This document shows positions 36,663 to 48,364 of a stretch of DNA of 64,000 nucleotides, piece after piece; the first letter of the stretch is position 1, and the number at the start of each line of letters is the position of its first letter. This DNA comes from Gymnothorax reevesii (taxonomy: Eukaryota > Chordata > Actinopteri > Anguilliformes > Muraenidae). The notes beneath the pieces were generated by a model, which saw only the letters and a list, made by a program, of their open reading frames with translations, had not been told where the DNA came from and searched no databases. The translations under genes and the position numbers were made by a program. Location of the stretch: the NCBI GenBank assembly GCA_029721435.1, contig CM056574.1, positions 3,087,001 through 3,151,000 on the forward strand, written 5' to 3'.

Positions 36663-37552
36663 AAGAGCCCATTTTTGAGAGATTCAGGCAAAATCAGGCA
36701 TCTTGAATTGTTGGCCCCCCTGGATTTGGCTGATTCCTTATTTTTGAGATGGGTTTAGAATCCAAACCTCAAAACCCAAAGCGCTCCCCGGCTGACCCTC
36801 CCTGTCCCGAGCTACAGCAACCCCACTTTTTTTTGGCCAATTTAACAAAATTGCAAGTTCCCACCTCTCTAATTCTGAACTTCATTGGTGTCCCAGCTCA
36901 GTGTTTATTGGAAGTGGGTCTAAAGGGAGGGCAGATTACCAGAATATAGTTATACACCTGAGGCACCCTTGAAGTTTGCCAATAGGGGGCGCTCAAAATG
37001 CTCAATGTCATTTTTTTTCTTAAGTTTGTCATGGATTTTCTCCAAACCTCAAAGGCATCCCAGTTACCTTTTTGCAGGAATCTTTTAGTTGGAAGGACCT
37101 TAATTCAAATCTACTGTTACTTTTGTAGGACAACCTTGAAGTTTGGAGAAAAAATGGTAAATGGACTGCATTTATATAGCGCTTTCTAGTCACATGACAT
37201 GACCCCAAAGCGCTTTACATCTATGCCTCACATTCACCCTGAGGCAGACGCAGCCATGAAGGGCGCCGCCCTGCACATCAGGAGCAGTGTGGGGCCTAGT
37301 GTCCTCCCTGGAGGAGGCGGGGATTGAACCCACAACCTTCTGAATTCTAGACCACCCGCTATCCCTCCTGAGCCATGCCACCCCCTAAAAAGGGCCAAAA
37401 AAGGGTCTCGGACCAACGAAGTGGTCATTTTTGGACCCTGTTTATCAAAACTTCAAAGAGGTAGCCAAATGCTGTTTATTACACATGAAAGCTATAGATC
37501 TGTATATTACAATAAAAGAAGAAATCAGCTGGGCTCTTGTCTCATTTGTCTG
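36663..37552 (+). repeat. left arm of a large inverted repeat
   Basis: Begins AAGAGCCCATTTTTGAGAG and passes through GGGGGCGCTCAAAATGCTCA and GGAAGGACCTTAATTCAAAT. The reverse complement is found at 37962-38541 with roughly 80-90 percent agreement by eye. A SINE (37151-37385) interrupts this arm only; the match resumes at about 37421 (GTGGTCATTTTTGGACC) and continues to 37552. Confidence 0.88.
37151..37385 (-). repeat. SINE, reverse orientation, tRNA-type head
   Basis: On the minus strand the element starts GGTGGCATGGCTCAGGAGGG, a good A-box, followed by GGTTGTGGGTTCAATCCC, a good B-box, both Pol III promoter elements. It ends in a tail that on the plus strand reads TGGACTGCATTTATATAGCG. The tail is shared with 27409-27640. 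The SINE is absent from the matching right arm at 38103-38541, so it inserted after the arm duplication. Confidence 0.82.
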
Positions 37553-37961
37553 ACTTGTCTCTGCCTCTGTTGTTGGGACTGTCCTGCTCCAGGTCTGAAG
37601 CTCTCGGACAGAACCAAAGGGCTGCACACGGAGGTGTATGAGGTTCGCCGAGCAGACATTCCTGCCGCCCTCCCGCAGTGATGGACAAGAGGACTTCTGA
37701 AATGTGGCAGAACATTTTCTCTTCACTCATTTGTCACTGTGGTGATATAAGCTCACTGTTATTCTGATCTCATCTCTCGTATCTGTGCTTTATGAGCCTG
37801 ACCATGAACAGGCAGCAGTACAACTGTATCAGGAACATATTCCTGACTGCACATGTATGCAGACGTGCAGCTCGTCACAACAGTACAGTGTTCAAGTTTT
37901 GTAAGGATTACTGCTGCCACCTGGATGCTATTTTTTTAATTTTTGGTTTTGTTAATTATAA
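37553..37961. other. spacer of the inverted repeat
   Basis: About 410 bp between the arms. No recognised domain in any frame. Confidence 0.6.
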
Positions 37962-38541
37962 GTAAATGAGATAAGATCCCAGCTCTTTTGTTGTTTACTT
38001 GTGATAAATAGGTCTTTGACTTTTATGTGTAATTATCAGCAGTTGGCTACTACTTTGAAGTTTTGAGAAAACAGGTCCTAAAATGACCCCTTTTTTTTCA
38101 CCCTTTTTTCTCCAAACGTCAAGGTTGTCCCACAAAAGTAACTGTAGATTTGAATTAAGGTCCTTCCAACTAAAAGATTCCTGCAAAAACGCAACTGGGA
38201 TGTCCTTGAAGTTTGGAGAAAATCCGTGACAAACTTAAGAAAAAAAATGGCATTGAGCATTTTGAGCGCCCCCTATTGACTAACTTAAAGGGTGCCTCAG
38301 GTGTATAACTACATTTTGGTAATCTGCCCCCAATAGACCCATTTTTAATGTACTTTGCACTGGGACTCCATTGAAGTTCAGAATTAGAGAGGTGGGAACT
38401 TGCCATTTTGTGACATTGGTCAAAAATGGCCAAAAACAGGGGTCACTGTAGCTCAGGACAGAAACGGTTGGGGTTTTGAGTTTGGGTGATCTAGGGGGCT
38501 CAACTATTCTGACCGCCTGAACTTCTCAAAAATTGGCTCTT
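37962..38541 (-). repeat. right arm of a large inverted repeat
   Basis: Its reverse complement runs AAGAGCCAATTTTTGAGAAG to GGGATCTTATCTCATTTACT and aligns with the left arm except for the SINE and small indels. Neither arm encodes a recognisable protein. Confidence 0.88.
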
Positions 38542-38680
38542 ATATATTCTGGGAGGGAGGGTTTGACCAATGTAGATCAACACTCAGGTCAGCACAGGAT
38601 TCGCAGGGCTGCAAAGTAGCATGTAGCATGAGGATAACAATCGTTCTGTTATTATCAGCAGTTATTCCAGGTTTTCCTCC

Positions 38681-38724
<44 letters not shown>

Positions 38725-41231
38725 AATAATAATAATTATTATTATTATTATTTATAGATTTTTCTCTGAGACATATGTAGCTTCTTAAATGAATCACAAG
38801 TTATTATAATCGACTGGACTGGGAACAGTTGCGGTTGGCGGGAACATAATTCTAACAGACCAATATTCTTCAAATCCTGCCTCCAACTCCTGCCACCGTA
38901 AAGAGCACCCAATTAAATTAATCTCACGGTTCATTCGGTATTAAATTTGTTTTATGAGCTAATCTTCCTCTAATCGCGTTCCATTAAGTGGATTCAATTC
39001 AGTAAACTTTTGTGTCGACTCCCGTGTTCCAGAGCTCCGACATTCATCCAATGCATAAATTTTCCCAGGAGGAGATATTAGAGAATTATGTGTCATTAAG
39101 CATTATTTAACCAAATATATTCAATGTGAACTCAATATGCAAGAGACACAAAAATTAAAATCTAGTAGAATATGCCAAAGGGTTTGAAATGACAAATGTC
39201 TACATGATTAAGCACTGGGCCCACATACAATAGTACAAATGTATAAATTTACATCTAACAGTAATGCAAAAATTGCATTCAAATGGGATATAGAGGGGCT
39301 TTCGAACATCTTTGCTTTAGTCACAGCCAATCATAGCTTTATAAACCAGTGTTTGCCACTAACATGGCAATATCCCCCGCTGCCTCAATTTTATGTGCCT
39401 GTACGGACGGACATACGGAGCCCAATGCTATATCCCCCGCTTCGTGCTAATCGCGCTGCGGGGGATAATGACATGTTCAAAATGACAATAACTACACAGC
39501 CATGGATGCCACTGTCATTTACATCAGTCAAACCAGCTCTGTTTTGCACTGAAACCATCTTAAGGCGCTAAGACACCATAATTACAAGGACTACATTGTC
39601 TCTTTGTTCTACATTTAACCAACCAAACATCATTCAGTCAACAGCACTTATGAAGTTGTGGTGTAATGATCCCGCCGACGAATCAAACGCAGATTCAGAG
39701 TACAATCCAGGGGCGATATAGTGGCAGGAATACGGTAACAGATGAAGGAAGGGCCATAGACCCGGAGCTGTAGAGGGGCAGTTCAGCTGAGCTGATCATG
39801 TGACTGGAGAGGGTTCATAGACCCGGAGCTGTAGAGGGGCAGTTCAGCTGAGCTGATCATGTGACTGGAGAGGGTGGGGGCATATCGGCACCAAGGCCAG
39901 TAACTGTCCCAGGGCGGAGGGCAGGTGGATAATCCCTCTCACAGCTGCAAGACTGTTCGCAAACAGGACCGAAGAGTTTAACATGAACTCCATCCCAGTC
40001 CTGGAGTCCGATAAAGGCAGGGGAGGTTGTTCCTATTAAATGACTCAAAAACTTTTCCTTCATTTACTTTACCAAACACGCAGAAGAAGAGCACTATGCT
40101 CAACACTGCTGTAGAGGGCATTTACAGTATCACGGAGAGCGAAGAGCACTACTCCTAACATTAGATGGCATGTTCAGTATTATTGAGAAGGTAGAGTGCC
40201 ATGCACCAAACCACAGGCTATTCATTGACTGGGAAGTTACGCGGGGGATGAACCGAAACAATCCAGCATAGACTGAGACACCACACGAAAACTGTCTAGA
40301 TGTGAAAGGCAAGAAATGTTCAAATTGGGAGATGAGGAATAAGACAGGACTATAAATCACTTAAGGGAGAGTACCCCACGAAACTCCTGAAGACCGCTGA
40401 AACCGCGAGGGCTGGGACTGTGTGGGTGAATTTCCCTGGGAGTCTGTTCCATATGGACATCAGCATGAAGGCGAATAAAGAGGCTCATTTTCTCTGAGTG
40501 CCTGAGACAGTCTTGGAGAAGTCCGAGTGTAGAGAACCGATGTCATGCGATTTCAGGGATTGTAGGAGGCAGCGGTCGTAAATCGCTGCTCCACAGCTAT
40601 TGACGTGATTTACCCATCTCTAGCCCGCCCATCACGCCATCACAAAAACAGCTGCAATCATTTTTTCGGAGATAAATAAATATATTGTGGGTGCAGCACT
40701 GAATTCCCACCGATCAGAGAAACAAGAGAATCGGTCATTAATTTCCTGGCCATGGATTTACACACCGTTAACCCTTCACCCTCCACTCCTCAGCAGGCAG
40801 CGATGCTGTGACTGATCACAATCAAAGCACCAGTGCTTGTAATTTTGAGTCGGAAAATAAGATTTAAGGGACAAATCCTTAAGAATGAAGCAATATTTAG
40901 CTACTTGGTATTCTGAATGCACACGCTCGCACACAGATTCATAGATCTGTCTGAAACGTTTTATTAATTAGACATAGATTATGACGTGTGTGTCTTTGCC
41001 TGGAGGATGGAGGCTGAATACAGACCCACGGTCCTCAGACAGGGTCAGTATTATGCAGTTATACCTCCGCATGTGGATCTGAGGATCTGAAGCACTTAGA
41101 CATGCAGGGTCTGTATCAATAAAGTTATACAGATATATGAGCTGCAAAAGAACCATTTCATCAGTCTTATATAAACTGCGTAGTTGTATACACACACCTA
41201 CATGCACAGACAGACTTGCAGTACGCACACA
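38542..41231. other. unassigned; microsatellite and short duplication
   Basis: A (TTA)n run that switches to (AAT)n and back lies at 38684-38752. A short remnant at 39370-39475 has CCCCCGC...GCGGGGGATA and GGACGGACAT, resembling the right end of the element at 45353-45954. A 61-bp direct duplication (CATAGACCCGGAGCTG start at 39755 and 39816) ends near 39876. No gene is recognised. Confidence 0.55.
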
Positions 41232-41239
41232 TGCACACA

Positions 41240-41597
41240 CTGCAAAACATGAAAGGAAAAAAATACTAGGAAAGATAATTTACTTACTTTAAGACTTAAA
41301 ACACTTATTTCTATCACCATTTTTCTTAATAAGACAGAATACTTTTCCTTGATCTTAGGTTATTTTGACTAGCTTGCCAATGGGATTGTCAATCACTTGT
41401 CAAGCAAATAGTAACTTGTTTTAAGTCCCTAATTGCTTGACAGGTGAAAATGTACTCACCCCATTGGTAAGCTAGTCAAAGTAACTTCAAATCAAGGACA
41501 ATTTTTTTTTGTCTTACCAAGAAAAATGGTGAAAGAAATAAGTGTTTTAAGTCTAAAAATAAGTCAATTCATCTTTTTTTCTTTTTCATTTTTGCAG
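41240..41597. mobile_element. palindromic hAT-type MITE with 8-bp target duplication
   Basis: The left half (CTGCAAAACATGAAAGG, then TTAAGACTTAAAACACTTAT and GACTAGCTTGCCAATGGG) is repeated inverted in the right half (CCCCATTGGTAAGCTAGTC to CATTTTTGCAG). The 358-bp element is thus an almost full-length imperfect palindrome without coding capacity. Directly outside both ends is TGCACACA (41232-41239 and 41598-41605), an 8-bp duplication expected of hAT transposition. Because the site lies in CA-rich sequence, part of the match could be chance. Confidence 0.85.
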
Positions 41598-41605
41598 TGC
41601 ACACA

Positions 41606-42379
41606 CTGGGCCTGACAGCTGGGGCACAGGAATGGCGTGAACAGCCCACCTCGGCCGGCGCTATCAAAGTCTCAACAGCACAGCAACACTCAAACAAAAT
41701 CCATCACAGCATCCGCACACTAACCAATCCAGACGCATCATCTCTGTCACCGTAGCAACAAGCACAGCCCCTTCCCTGACCAGCTGCTGAAAGATATCGA
41801 CAGTTACTGTTTCTAGGCTAATTAATGAAGATTGATGGCAGTGTACCTTTAAATTCAATTAGTTTTCTCTCATGTCAGCTAAATTAGACGTTTCGTTCAC
41901 TTGAGGAGCAGTTAGGAACCTCGTGCTCAGAATCTACAGCCACGACTGCAGCTCATTTAACCCCAACAGGGGCTTATTTGCATAACCACATATTATTCTT
42001 CCTTTTCACCATTTTTCGATACTCTGATCCCCTTAACGATCTCCAAATTAATTTTTTATGTGGTTACAAGGCATTTATTAAGATCATTTTTAAGAGTAAA
42101 AGTTATGATAAAATGTTAATCGCTTACAGGAAATGAACTACCATGGAAGAAGAGGGAAAGGCTGTATGCTGAGGCAGTGCAGTCGTTGCTCGCTGTTCGC
42201 TATTCGCTGTTCACAAGAACCAGTTTCAGCAGAACAACTGCCTTATGGGTGTGAGTGAAGATTAACCACATCCCGTACGAGGACGTTTATAGTGAGCGAT
42301 CCACTGACGCCCCGCTCTCCTGGACACCGTCCCAGACGGCCTGGACAGACGTGTTGATGAGCAGATGGAACCAGAGTTG
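41606..42379. other. unassigned, no supported gene
   Basis: Mixed AT-rich sequence without domains or defined repeats. Confidence 0.5.
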
Positions 42380-42775
42380 TGTACCGAGGAGCTCAACTGG
42401 GTCACAAGTTTCCTGAACCACCGTCGGGCTCCTGGCCTTTGTGGGATCCCAGCTGAGTTTTAGCAGACCTTCTGGGATCTGCTGAAGGAGGACGCGTTGA
42501 GAGCAGCGCACAGAGAGGGACGGTGGGGCGACTCACGGACACAGAACTCAGTAGCTCTTGTCCCAAAGAAGCATCTGAAGAACCTCCTACTGGCAGCCAA
42601 CCATCCTCCTCTCTGTCGACTATAAGATCGTGATGATGGTTCAGGTCAGGCGAGACCTGATTCCATCAGTGATTGGACCAGGTCAGACGTGATGTGTGCA
42701 CAGGAGGTCCATCAATGACAACCTGCTCCTGCTGAGGGATTTGATAATCCGCTGCAGGGAGCACAGATCCTCACT
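42380..42775 (+). pseudogene. decayed L1/Tx1-type reverse transcriptase
   Basis: Translating from 42383 gives TEELNWVTSFLNHRRAPGL, then GIPAEF, a stop, and QTFWDLLKED. This matches the L1-clade RT block in which a PG.DG.P.EFY motif is followed by FWDLL. Further on come VALVPKK and, after a frameshift near 42615, DYKIVMMVQVRRDLIPSVIG with PGQT, and later RRSINDNLLLLRDLI. These are the DYKIL, DQT and RS..DN blocks in the correct order. At least two frameshifts and two stops make it a pseudogene of about 130 residues. No long frame marks it. Confidence 0.8.
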
Positions 42776-45352
42776 GGGACTCCAGATCAGATCAGGAGAG
42801 GATCTTTCACAGGGTGAGCCATGAGTGCTTAGGGGGGCAGATATGAAAGGGTTAAAGTCTCCGCCCCCCTCCTACGCTGGACGAAATTCTGTCTGACAGC
42901 CATTTTGGGCAGGAGAGATGTGAACCAGCAGCCCTCTGACCTGACCTTCATTTTTCCCCCACGAGGCCGTTCATTCTGCAGGACTGAAAAGACAAAACCA
43001 AACTCAGCATCAAACACAAAAAGCGCATAAACACAGGCAGCAGTGCCATCGAGCCTCCCTCCTCAACGCCACTTATCCGCAGCCGTTTCTTCAAGTGATC
43101 CAGGCGAACCCAGGAGCGGTGGGCTGTCCGTGACCAGGAGGTCCACTGCAGTTCAGCCTGCCAGCTGTGCAGCCTTTTATGGATTTTATGAACTGTTCCA
43201 ATGTTTTTGTGGATGATTTTTGAGTGCGCATTGTACTCTTGTATGTCATGTTTCTTTGGAAACAAATCTCGTATAGAGTGATATTTTGGGTAAAAAACTG
43301 TCTTGTATGCAGTGTTTCTCTGGGAGCAGATCTCAGGCATTTTCTTGTATTGGGTTTGTTAGATTTTCTTAGATTTTAATTTAAATAATAATTGATTTTG
43401 AGTGTTTTTGAAGAAATGTTATAAATGCATGATCTTTTTCCATTTTTCAGGAATAATGTAGTTTTGCATTTGTATATGATTTTATAATAATAAAAAAAAA
43501 TGTGGCAAGAAATGTAATCTAGTAAAACCAAGTAAGGGCAATTTTCCTGCCCTAAAGCATAACTCTCTCAAAAATTAAATTCTTACCACGGCTAATTCAA
43601 AGGCGCCCACTCTTGTTTACACCAAATTTCCGCCTTATTGCAACCATTTATTTGTGCTTCGCTCTCCTGCGGCTGTAAGCAGCATCACATGCTGTCAGAG
43701 AGCCAATCCCGACGCTTATACTCAGAGAATTCCCATCACTCAGCCGGGACAAGGGCGACGACTGGACTGCAGCCGTCAGGGGTGAAGAAGCCTGAAGCAG
43801 GAGATGATCTGATTAGTTTGAAAAAACTGAACGGGAGGCTTGCAGGGGCATCTCTGCTGTGGGAAAGGCAGCTGAGGGTAAGAACACATGTATCTGTGAT
43901 GACCCAGCAGTCACTGTGTTGTGTTTACCCAGCAGTCACTGTGGACCCTCTGTTGGACAGCGCTGACAGGGAAGGGGTCATTTCTGAGCGAAGCAGCTCT
44001 CGACGCTCCGCATGTTTCAGAAGAGAGTATCCGTCACCCAGTAAACAGGGGCTGCCTGCCTGGACGTGTTGGCCATGTTCGGGCGTCTCGGCGCAGCTGC
44101 CATATCGACACAGCCAGAGAGCCGTCAGCGACTGTCGCTTCACAGAGAAACAGTGCTTACAGAGCACTAATGAGGATCACACATGCAGTCTGATACATGT
44201 TTAGCTGGGTAAATGCCGGCGGGACCAGGGAGCGAGCGAGGAACCGTTAGTGTTATCTCTCATCGTGAGTGAGCACCGATCATCAAGGCTTACACATGCC
44301 CAGAAATGACAGAAAATCGTGTTCATTTTCTTATGATGTAGAACCATGTGCCATTATATTCCAGGGGAACCATCCCATACATTCCGAAGATAAGGGGAAC
44401 CTTACTAACCCTACCTCAAGGAAAGGGAAACTTACAATCCATTTGACGCCTCAAGAACAGCATAACATATAAAGCTAGACACCACTGGGTCATTGAGTAT
44501 CTGAAGGGATATATTCACAATAGTATAAAGAAACTGGTGAGCTTAGTTGGGCAGAAAGGCCTGTTCTTGCCATTCATGTTATGTTATACATTGCACAACG
44601 TATATAACATATGTTATATGTTAACATATTATTACATACACCAAGAATGGGTGCGCAAGAAACAAGATTTATCCTTATATGGTCATTTTCCAGTCCCTGC
44701 AAGGTAACTGGACTATTTTAGGGTAAGGATTAAGGTTGAGGTTGAGGTTAGACCTGTTGTGATTATGGTTAAGGTCAGGGAAAGGGGTTTGGGAGTGAAT
44801 GTCTATGGGACGTCCCCACGAAGCATGAAAACACAAAATGTGTGCGGGGGCGCACGAGTGGCCTCTTTTACACTCCATCTCTCGCTCTCCATCCCCCTCT
44901 TTCACGTTCCATCTCTCTCCCATCCCCTCTATTTTTTCACTCCACTCACTTCCTCCTCTCAGCCTCTCCAGCTGACCTCCTCTGCCCATCGCGCTGGGTG
45001 TCGGCAGGACGTGTGTCGCTCACCCATGAGCCAGATCCACCCGCCCCACACTGTCCCAGGTGAGCTGGTCCCAGATCAGTCTAATGCACTGTAAGCAGCT
45101 TGGAATGAAAGCGTCCTGTAAATAACAGCAAACTAAATCAGACAAGTTAAAGAACACAGAGGGGCACCATGTAGGGCATCCGACTCGGTCGCCTATAGAA
45201 AGATGCACAAGTGTGTGCACCTGTGGGTGTGTATGTATTTGCTTGAGAGTGTGTACGCATGCGTGGGAATGTCTGTGTACGCATGTGTAAAACAGTGTGT
45301 TGCTCGTGTCAGCACAAAGCCAAAAATCAGAAAGAATGGCACTCTGAATAAA
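42776..45352. other. unassigned, no supported gene
   Basis: Frames of up to 188 residues (43638-44204) overlap others on both strands and carry no domain. A short TATA/TGTTATAT-rich patch lies at 44577-44640 and a GAGGTTAGG-like patch near 44730-44760. Confidence 0.45.
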
Positions 45353-45954
45353 AATGGCCTGCTGGCCTGAAGGCCTTGTGTCCCCCGTCGCAAAAGTGAC
45401 CAGAAACATGTGGCAAAAACTGTTTTGATGGCTGAAAATAATGTGGTGCACTGTACCACTAATAATGTGAAGTACAATGACACTGTAGCTCATTGGTCAT
45501 TGGTTGAACAGAGAGATGGATGAGGGATGGATCATTGTGATATGAGCTAAATATAACCATGGGTCATGAGAGAGATGAAAATTTTCATGACTTGTGGATG
45601 ATGGACGCATCGCTAAGGCATAGTTTTGTGCCCATGGCTGAGATCTACCTAACAAACCAATAAGAATGTCATATGAATTTGGTGATCCTCCATCAAAGCT
45701 GTCAAAAGTTATTGCGAGTACAGCGTTCCTCACATCTTTTTGCTCAGTGACCTTGAAAACTAGGTGAAGGTCACTCATCATTGAACTTGAGCAAAGCCTT
45801 CATGAGAGGCATATGTGGTGTGAATTTGGTGATCCTCCATCAAAGCTGTCAAAAGTTATTCCGAGTACACTGTTCCCGGATGGACGGACGCACAGACGGA
45901 CGGACGGACGAACAGCATTTCTATGTCCCCCGTTCTGTGGGGCAACGGGGGACA
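45353..45954 (+). mobile_element. dispersed element, copy B, with terminal inverted motif
   Basis: A second, more complete copy of the repeat at 27765. TGTCCCCCGT at 45379-45388 is matched by ACGGGGGACA at 45945-45954, a perfect 10-bp inverted pair. Similarity to copy A however starts about 25 bp before the left motif, so the true terminus is uncertain. It contains two copies of a segment of about 146 bp and ends with a (GGAC/GACG)n run at 45881-45911. No coding capacity is recognised; a non-autonomous DNA element is a possible class. Confidence 0.7.
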
Positions 45955-47763
45955 ATTAAGGATGACATATTTCGCTAAATGCTGAAACATTTCAATGAAA
46001 TATTCTGTTGGAGTGGATTTACACGATGACATAGGACACAGTCTTATTTTAACACAGTTTATGACAGCCTGCAGCTCCGTACTGTTATGGCCCCAATTTG
46101 TTATGACATATGAGACAGCAAGGGATGACAGACAAAATGTAAAAAATTAACAGATTTAATAAAACCAAAGCACTGAACTAATTTATAATGTAATCTACTG
46201 ACCATGATTGACATAAAAAAAACGATATTTACAATCCCTTTGAGATGGGGTTACTTTGCAATGTTCTTGGACAGGAAAATGCTCCAACACGGGCAAAAAT
46301 CCACAAAAAAGCTTCACAGGTCTTGAAAAGAGTGACAGGTCTGGTCACATGTATCCTTCTCCTTGCAATTTCTCCTACTACTTTACTCTCTCAGTTTCTC
46401 TCCTTATATACTCTTTTGCAGACCCCTCCCACCTTCCAGACTTTTTTTTTTAATTCTCTGGGACTTTCCCCTCTCAGACATGCCTAGGACATAACCAAAC
46501 CTAGCTCCAGACTGGGCTTAACAAAAAAAAAGTCAATATTGCCATCAAGTGGCATTGTTTCCCATTACAGTATTCACACGCCGTATGGGTTCTTCTTCAT
46601 CAGAAACTCTTCCCGTAAAATTCGGCAACGATGTTTCATTCAGAAACACCGCAGTTTTACAGTCTGAATTGCGCTTCGAGGGAAATTTGGTGACACTTGG
46701 GAGAACAGCGTTTGCAAGAAACAGTGAGGGTCTCGCAGATGAAAAAGGAACCCCGCTGGAGGCATATCCCAGAATCCATCACTCCTCCCTTTTGATGGTG
46801 GTTCCAACTGTCAAACAAGCGGCATGAGCTCGGGTCGCCTCAAATCAGCGGGAATCCGCTGATAGACAGAGCACTGATACGGCAGAAGAGTGAGCGCTAT
46901 AGCTGCGCTCCCTGTGGCGGGAATAATATCGCTGACGGGAGGGAGACCGATAGAGTCACAGAGGATTAATCGCTAATGACGCGAGTGAAGACGGGCAGTG
47001 AGGATATGGACTAACTCGTAGAAAAATGGACCCCCAGCTCGGAGAGACAAGCTGTGATTGGCATCGCTCCCTGGGCCTACTTACTAATAAAGTGTCTGCT
47101 CAATTACTTACTAATTCACTGACTAATCAATTCATTACTACTCTACCAACTAATCAGTGACCTGGTACTCCTCTGAATAATCAATAGCTTACTAAAGTAC
47201 TGACAAATCAATTGCTTACTACTGTGCAGACTAATCAAATACTTAATACTCTATCGAGTGATCACTGACTTACCACTCTGCTGACTAATCACTAACTACT
47301 GTACTGACGTGTCAATTACTTAATACAGCACTGATGAGTTGTTTACTTACAACTATTCTGATTACTCAATTACTAACTGCTCTACTGAATACTCAAATAT
47401 TACTCTATTGACAACTAAATCACTTACTACTCCACTGACTACTCAACCACTAACTACTGACTACTCAATGCCTTACTTCTGACTGACTATTGAATGTCTG
47501 TGATCAATGGTCGCAAATTACACAGTCAGTGACCCACAAACAACCCAATTCAGTATGGCACAGAAACACAGATAACATAACGAGTCCAATTTCACAGTGC
47601 ACAGTCAGGGCTGACTTAGTGGGGTATATTTTCCCACAATGCAATGTGGTTAATGATAACAACCCACCAAGGACCAGGTGGTCTTACTACATTGATTTCA
47701 ATGTGACTATAGAGCATGACAATGTTCGACACATTCTGACGACTCCACTGTAAACTGTTATGG
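45955..47763. other. unassigned; degenerate ACTAATCAAT-type repeat
   Basis: From 47085 to 47490 there is a degenerate tandem repeat of about 25 bp built from CTACT/GACTAATCAA/TTACTTACTA steps. The rest shows no gene. The final 5 bp (AGAAG, 47764-47768) form the left target duplication of the adjacent retrotransposon. Confidence 0.55.
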
Positions 47764-47768
47764 AGAAG

Positions 47769-48327
47769 TGTCATGGTTGGCTGCGGATTGCAGCCAGACC
47801 AGCTTTCTCTGATCAAATCCTTAATTACCTCGTGCAACACTCAGCTCTGCTGTGCGCTGACGGGCTGGTTGACTGGGCTCCACCCAGCAGGAGACCTATT
47901 TCAGGGAGGTGTTTCCAGCTGATCGGCGCTTGATCGTCATTCTTTCTTAGACTGTTTGTTCAGTCATATTATATCCTACTTAGGTGGTTTCCTGGGTCTT
48001 TCTGGTAGCTGGGTTATCGGAGTCACGAAAGGAGCTGAACACGCAGCGTTCGTGACTTTCGGTTCCCAGCAGGTACTTCGTGTTGCTCTGCAACGCGGAG
48101 GAGGTAGCGAGACCCATTATTTACATTTTGCCTTTTTTTTTGTTCGTTCTTAGAATTCCTGCAGGGTGTTAGTCGGGATTCTTGAGTGCTCTCTCGGCTG
48201 TTCATCTTAGCCGTAACGTTTTCGTTTTCTTGTTTAATTCGGCATTCAATTGAGCTCTGTGCAGGGCAAGTCAGTGAGTTAAGTTCGGCATTTGTCTTAG
48301 CACTCTCGCGGTTCACGCCGCATCACA
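47769..48327 (+). repeat. 5' LTR, 559 bp
   Basis: TG...CA bounded. By the self-priming model R should begin near 47928, giving U3 of about 159 bp and R plus U5 of about 400 bp. No strong TATA box is visible 25-35 bp upstream of 47928 (CTATTTCAGG is the nearest AT-rich stretch). I saw no difference from the 3' LTR on reading both; the constant 5,301-bp offset at both ends shows equal length. Confidence 0.96.
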
Positions 48328-48329
48328 GT

Positions 48330-48339
48330 ACGATCAAGC
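48330..48339 (+). promoter_or_regulatory. self-complementary primer-binding site
   Basis: ACGATCAAGC lies 2 bp after the 5' LTR and is the exact reverse complement of GCTTGATCGT at 47928-47937 inside the LTR. There is no TGG at the position expected for a tRNA primer. In Tf1/sushi elements the first nucleotides of the transcript fold back on the primer site and are cleaved to prime minus-strand synthesis; the pairing here fits that mechanism. The transcription start at about 47928 is inferred from it. Confidence 0.8.
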
Positions 48340-48364
48340 CATTTAATTAAGACAGCCGTTTCGG

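Noticed and set aside
37310..37385. tRNA gene
   Set aside because: A- and B-boxes are present, but no cloverleaf is supported and the sequence continues into a SINE body and tail.
43638..44204. 188-residue plus-strand frame
   Set aside because: No domain, low-complexity composition, overlapped by other frames in both directions, no supporting splice or promoter signal.
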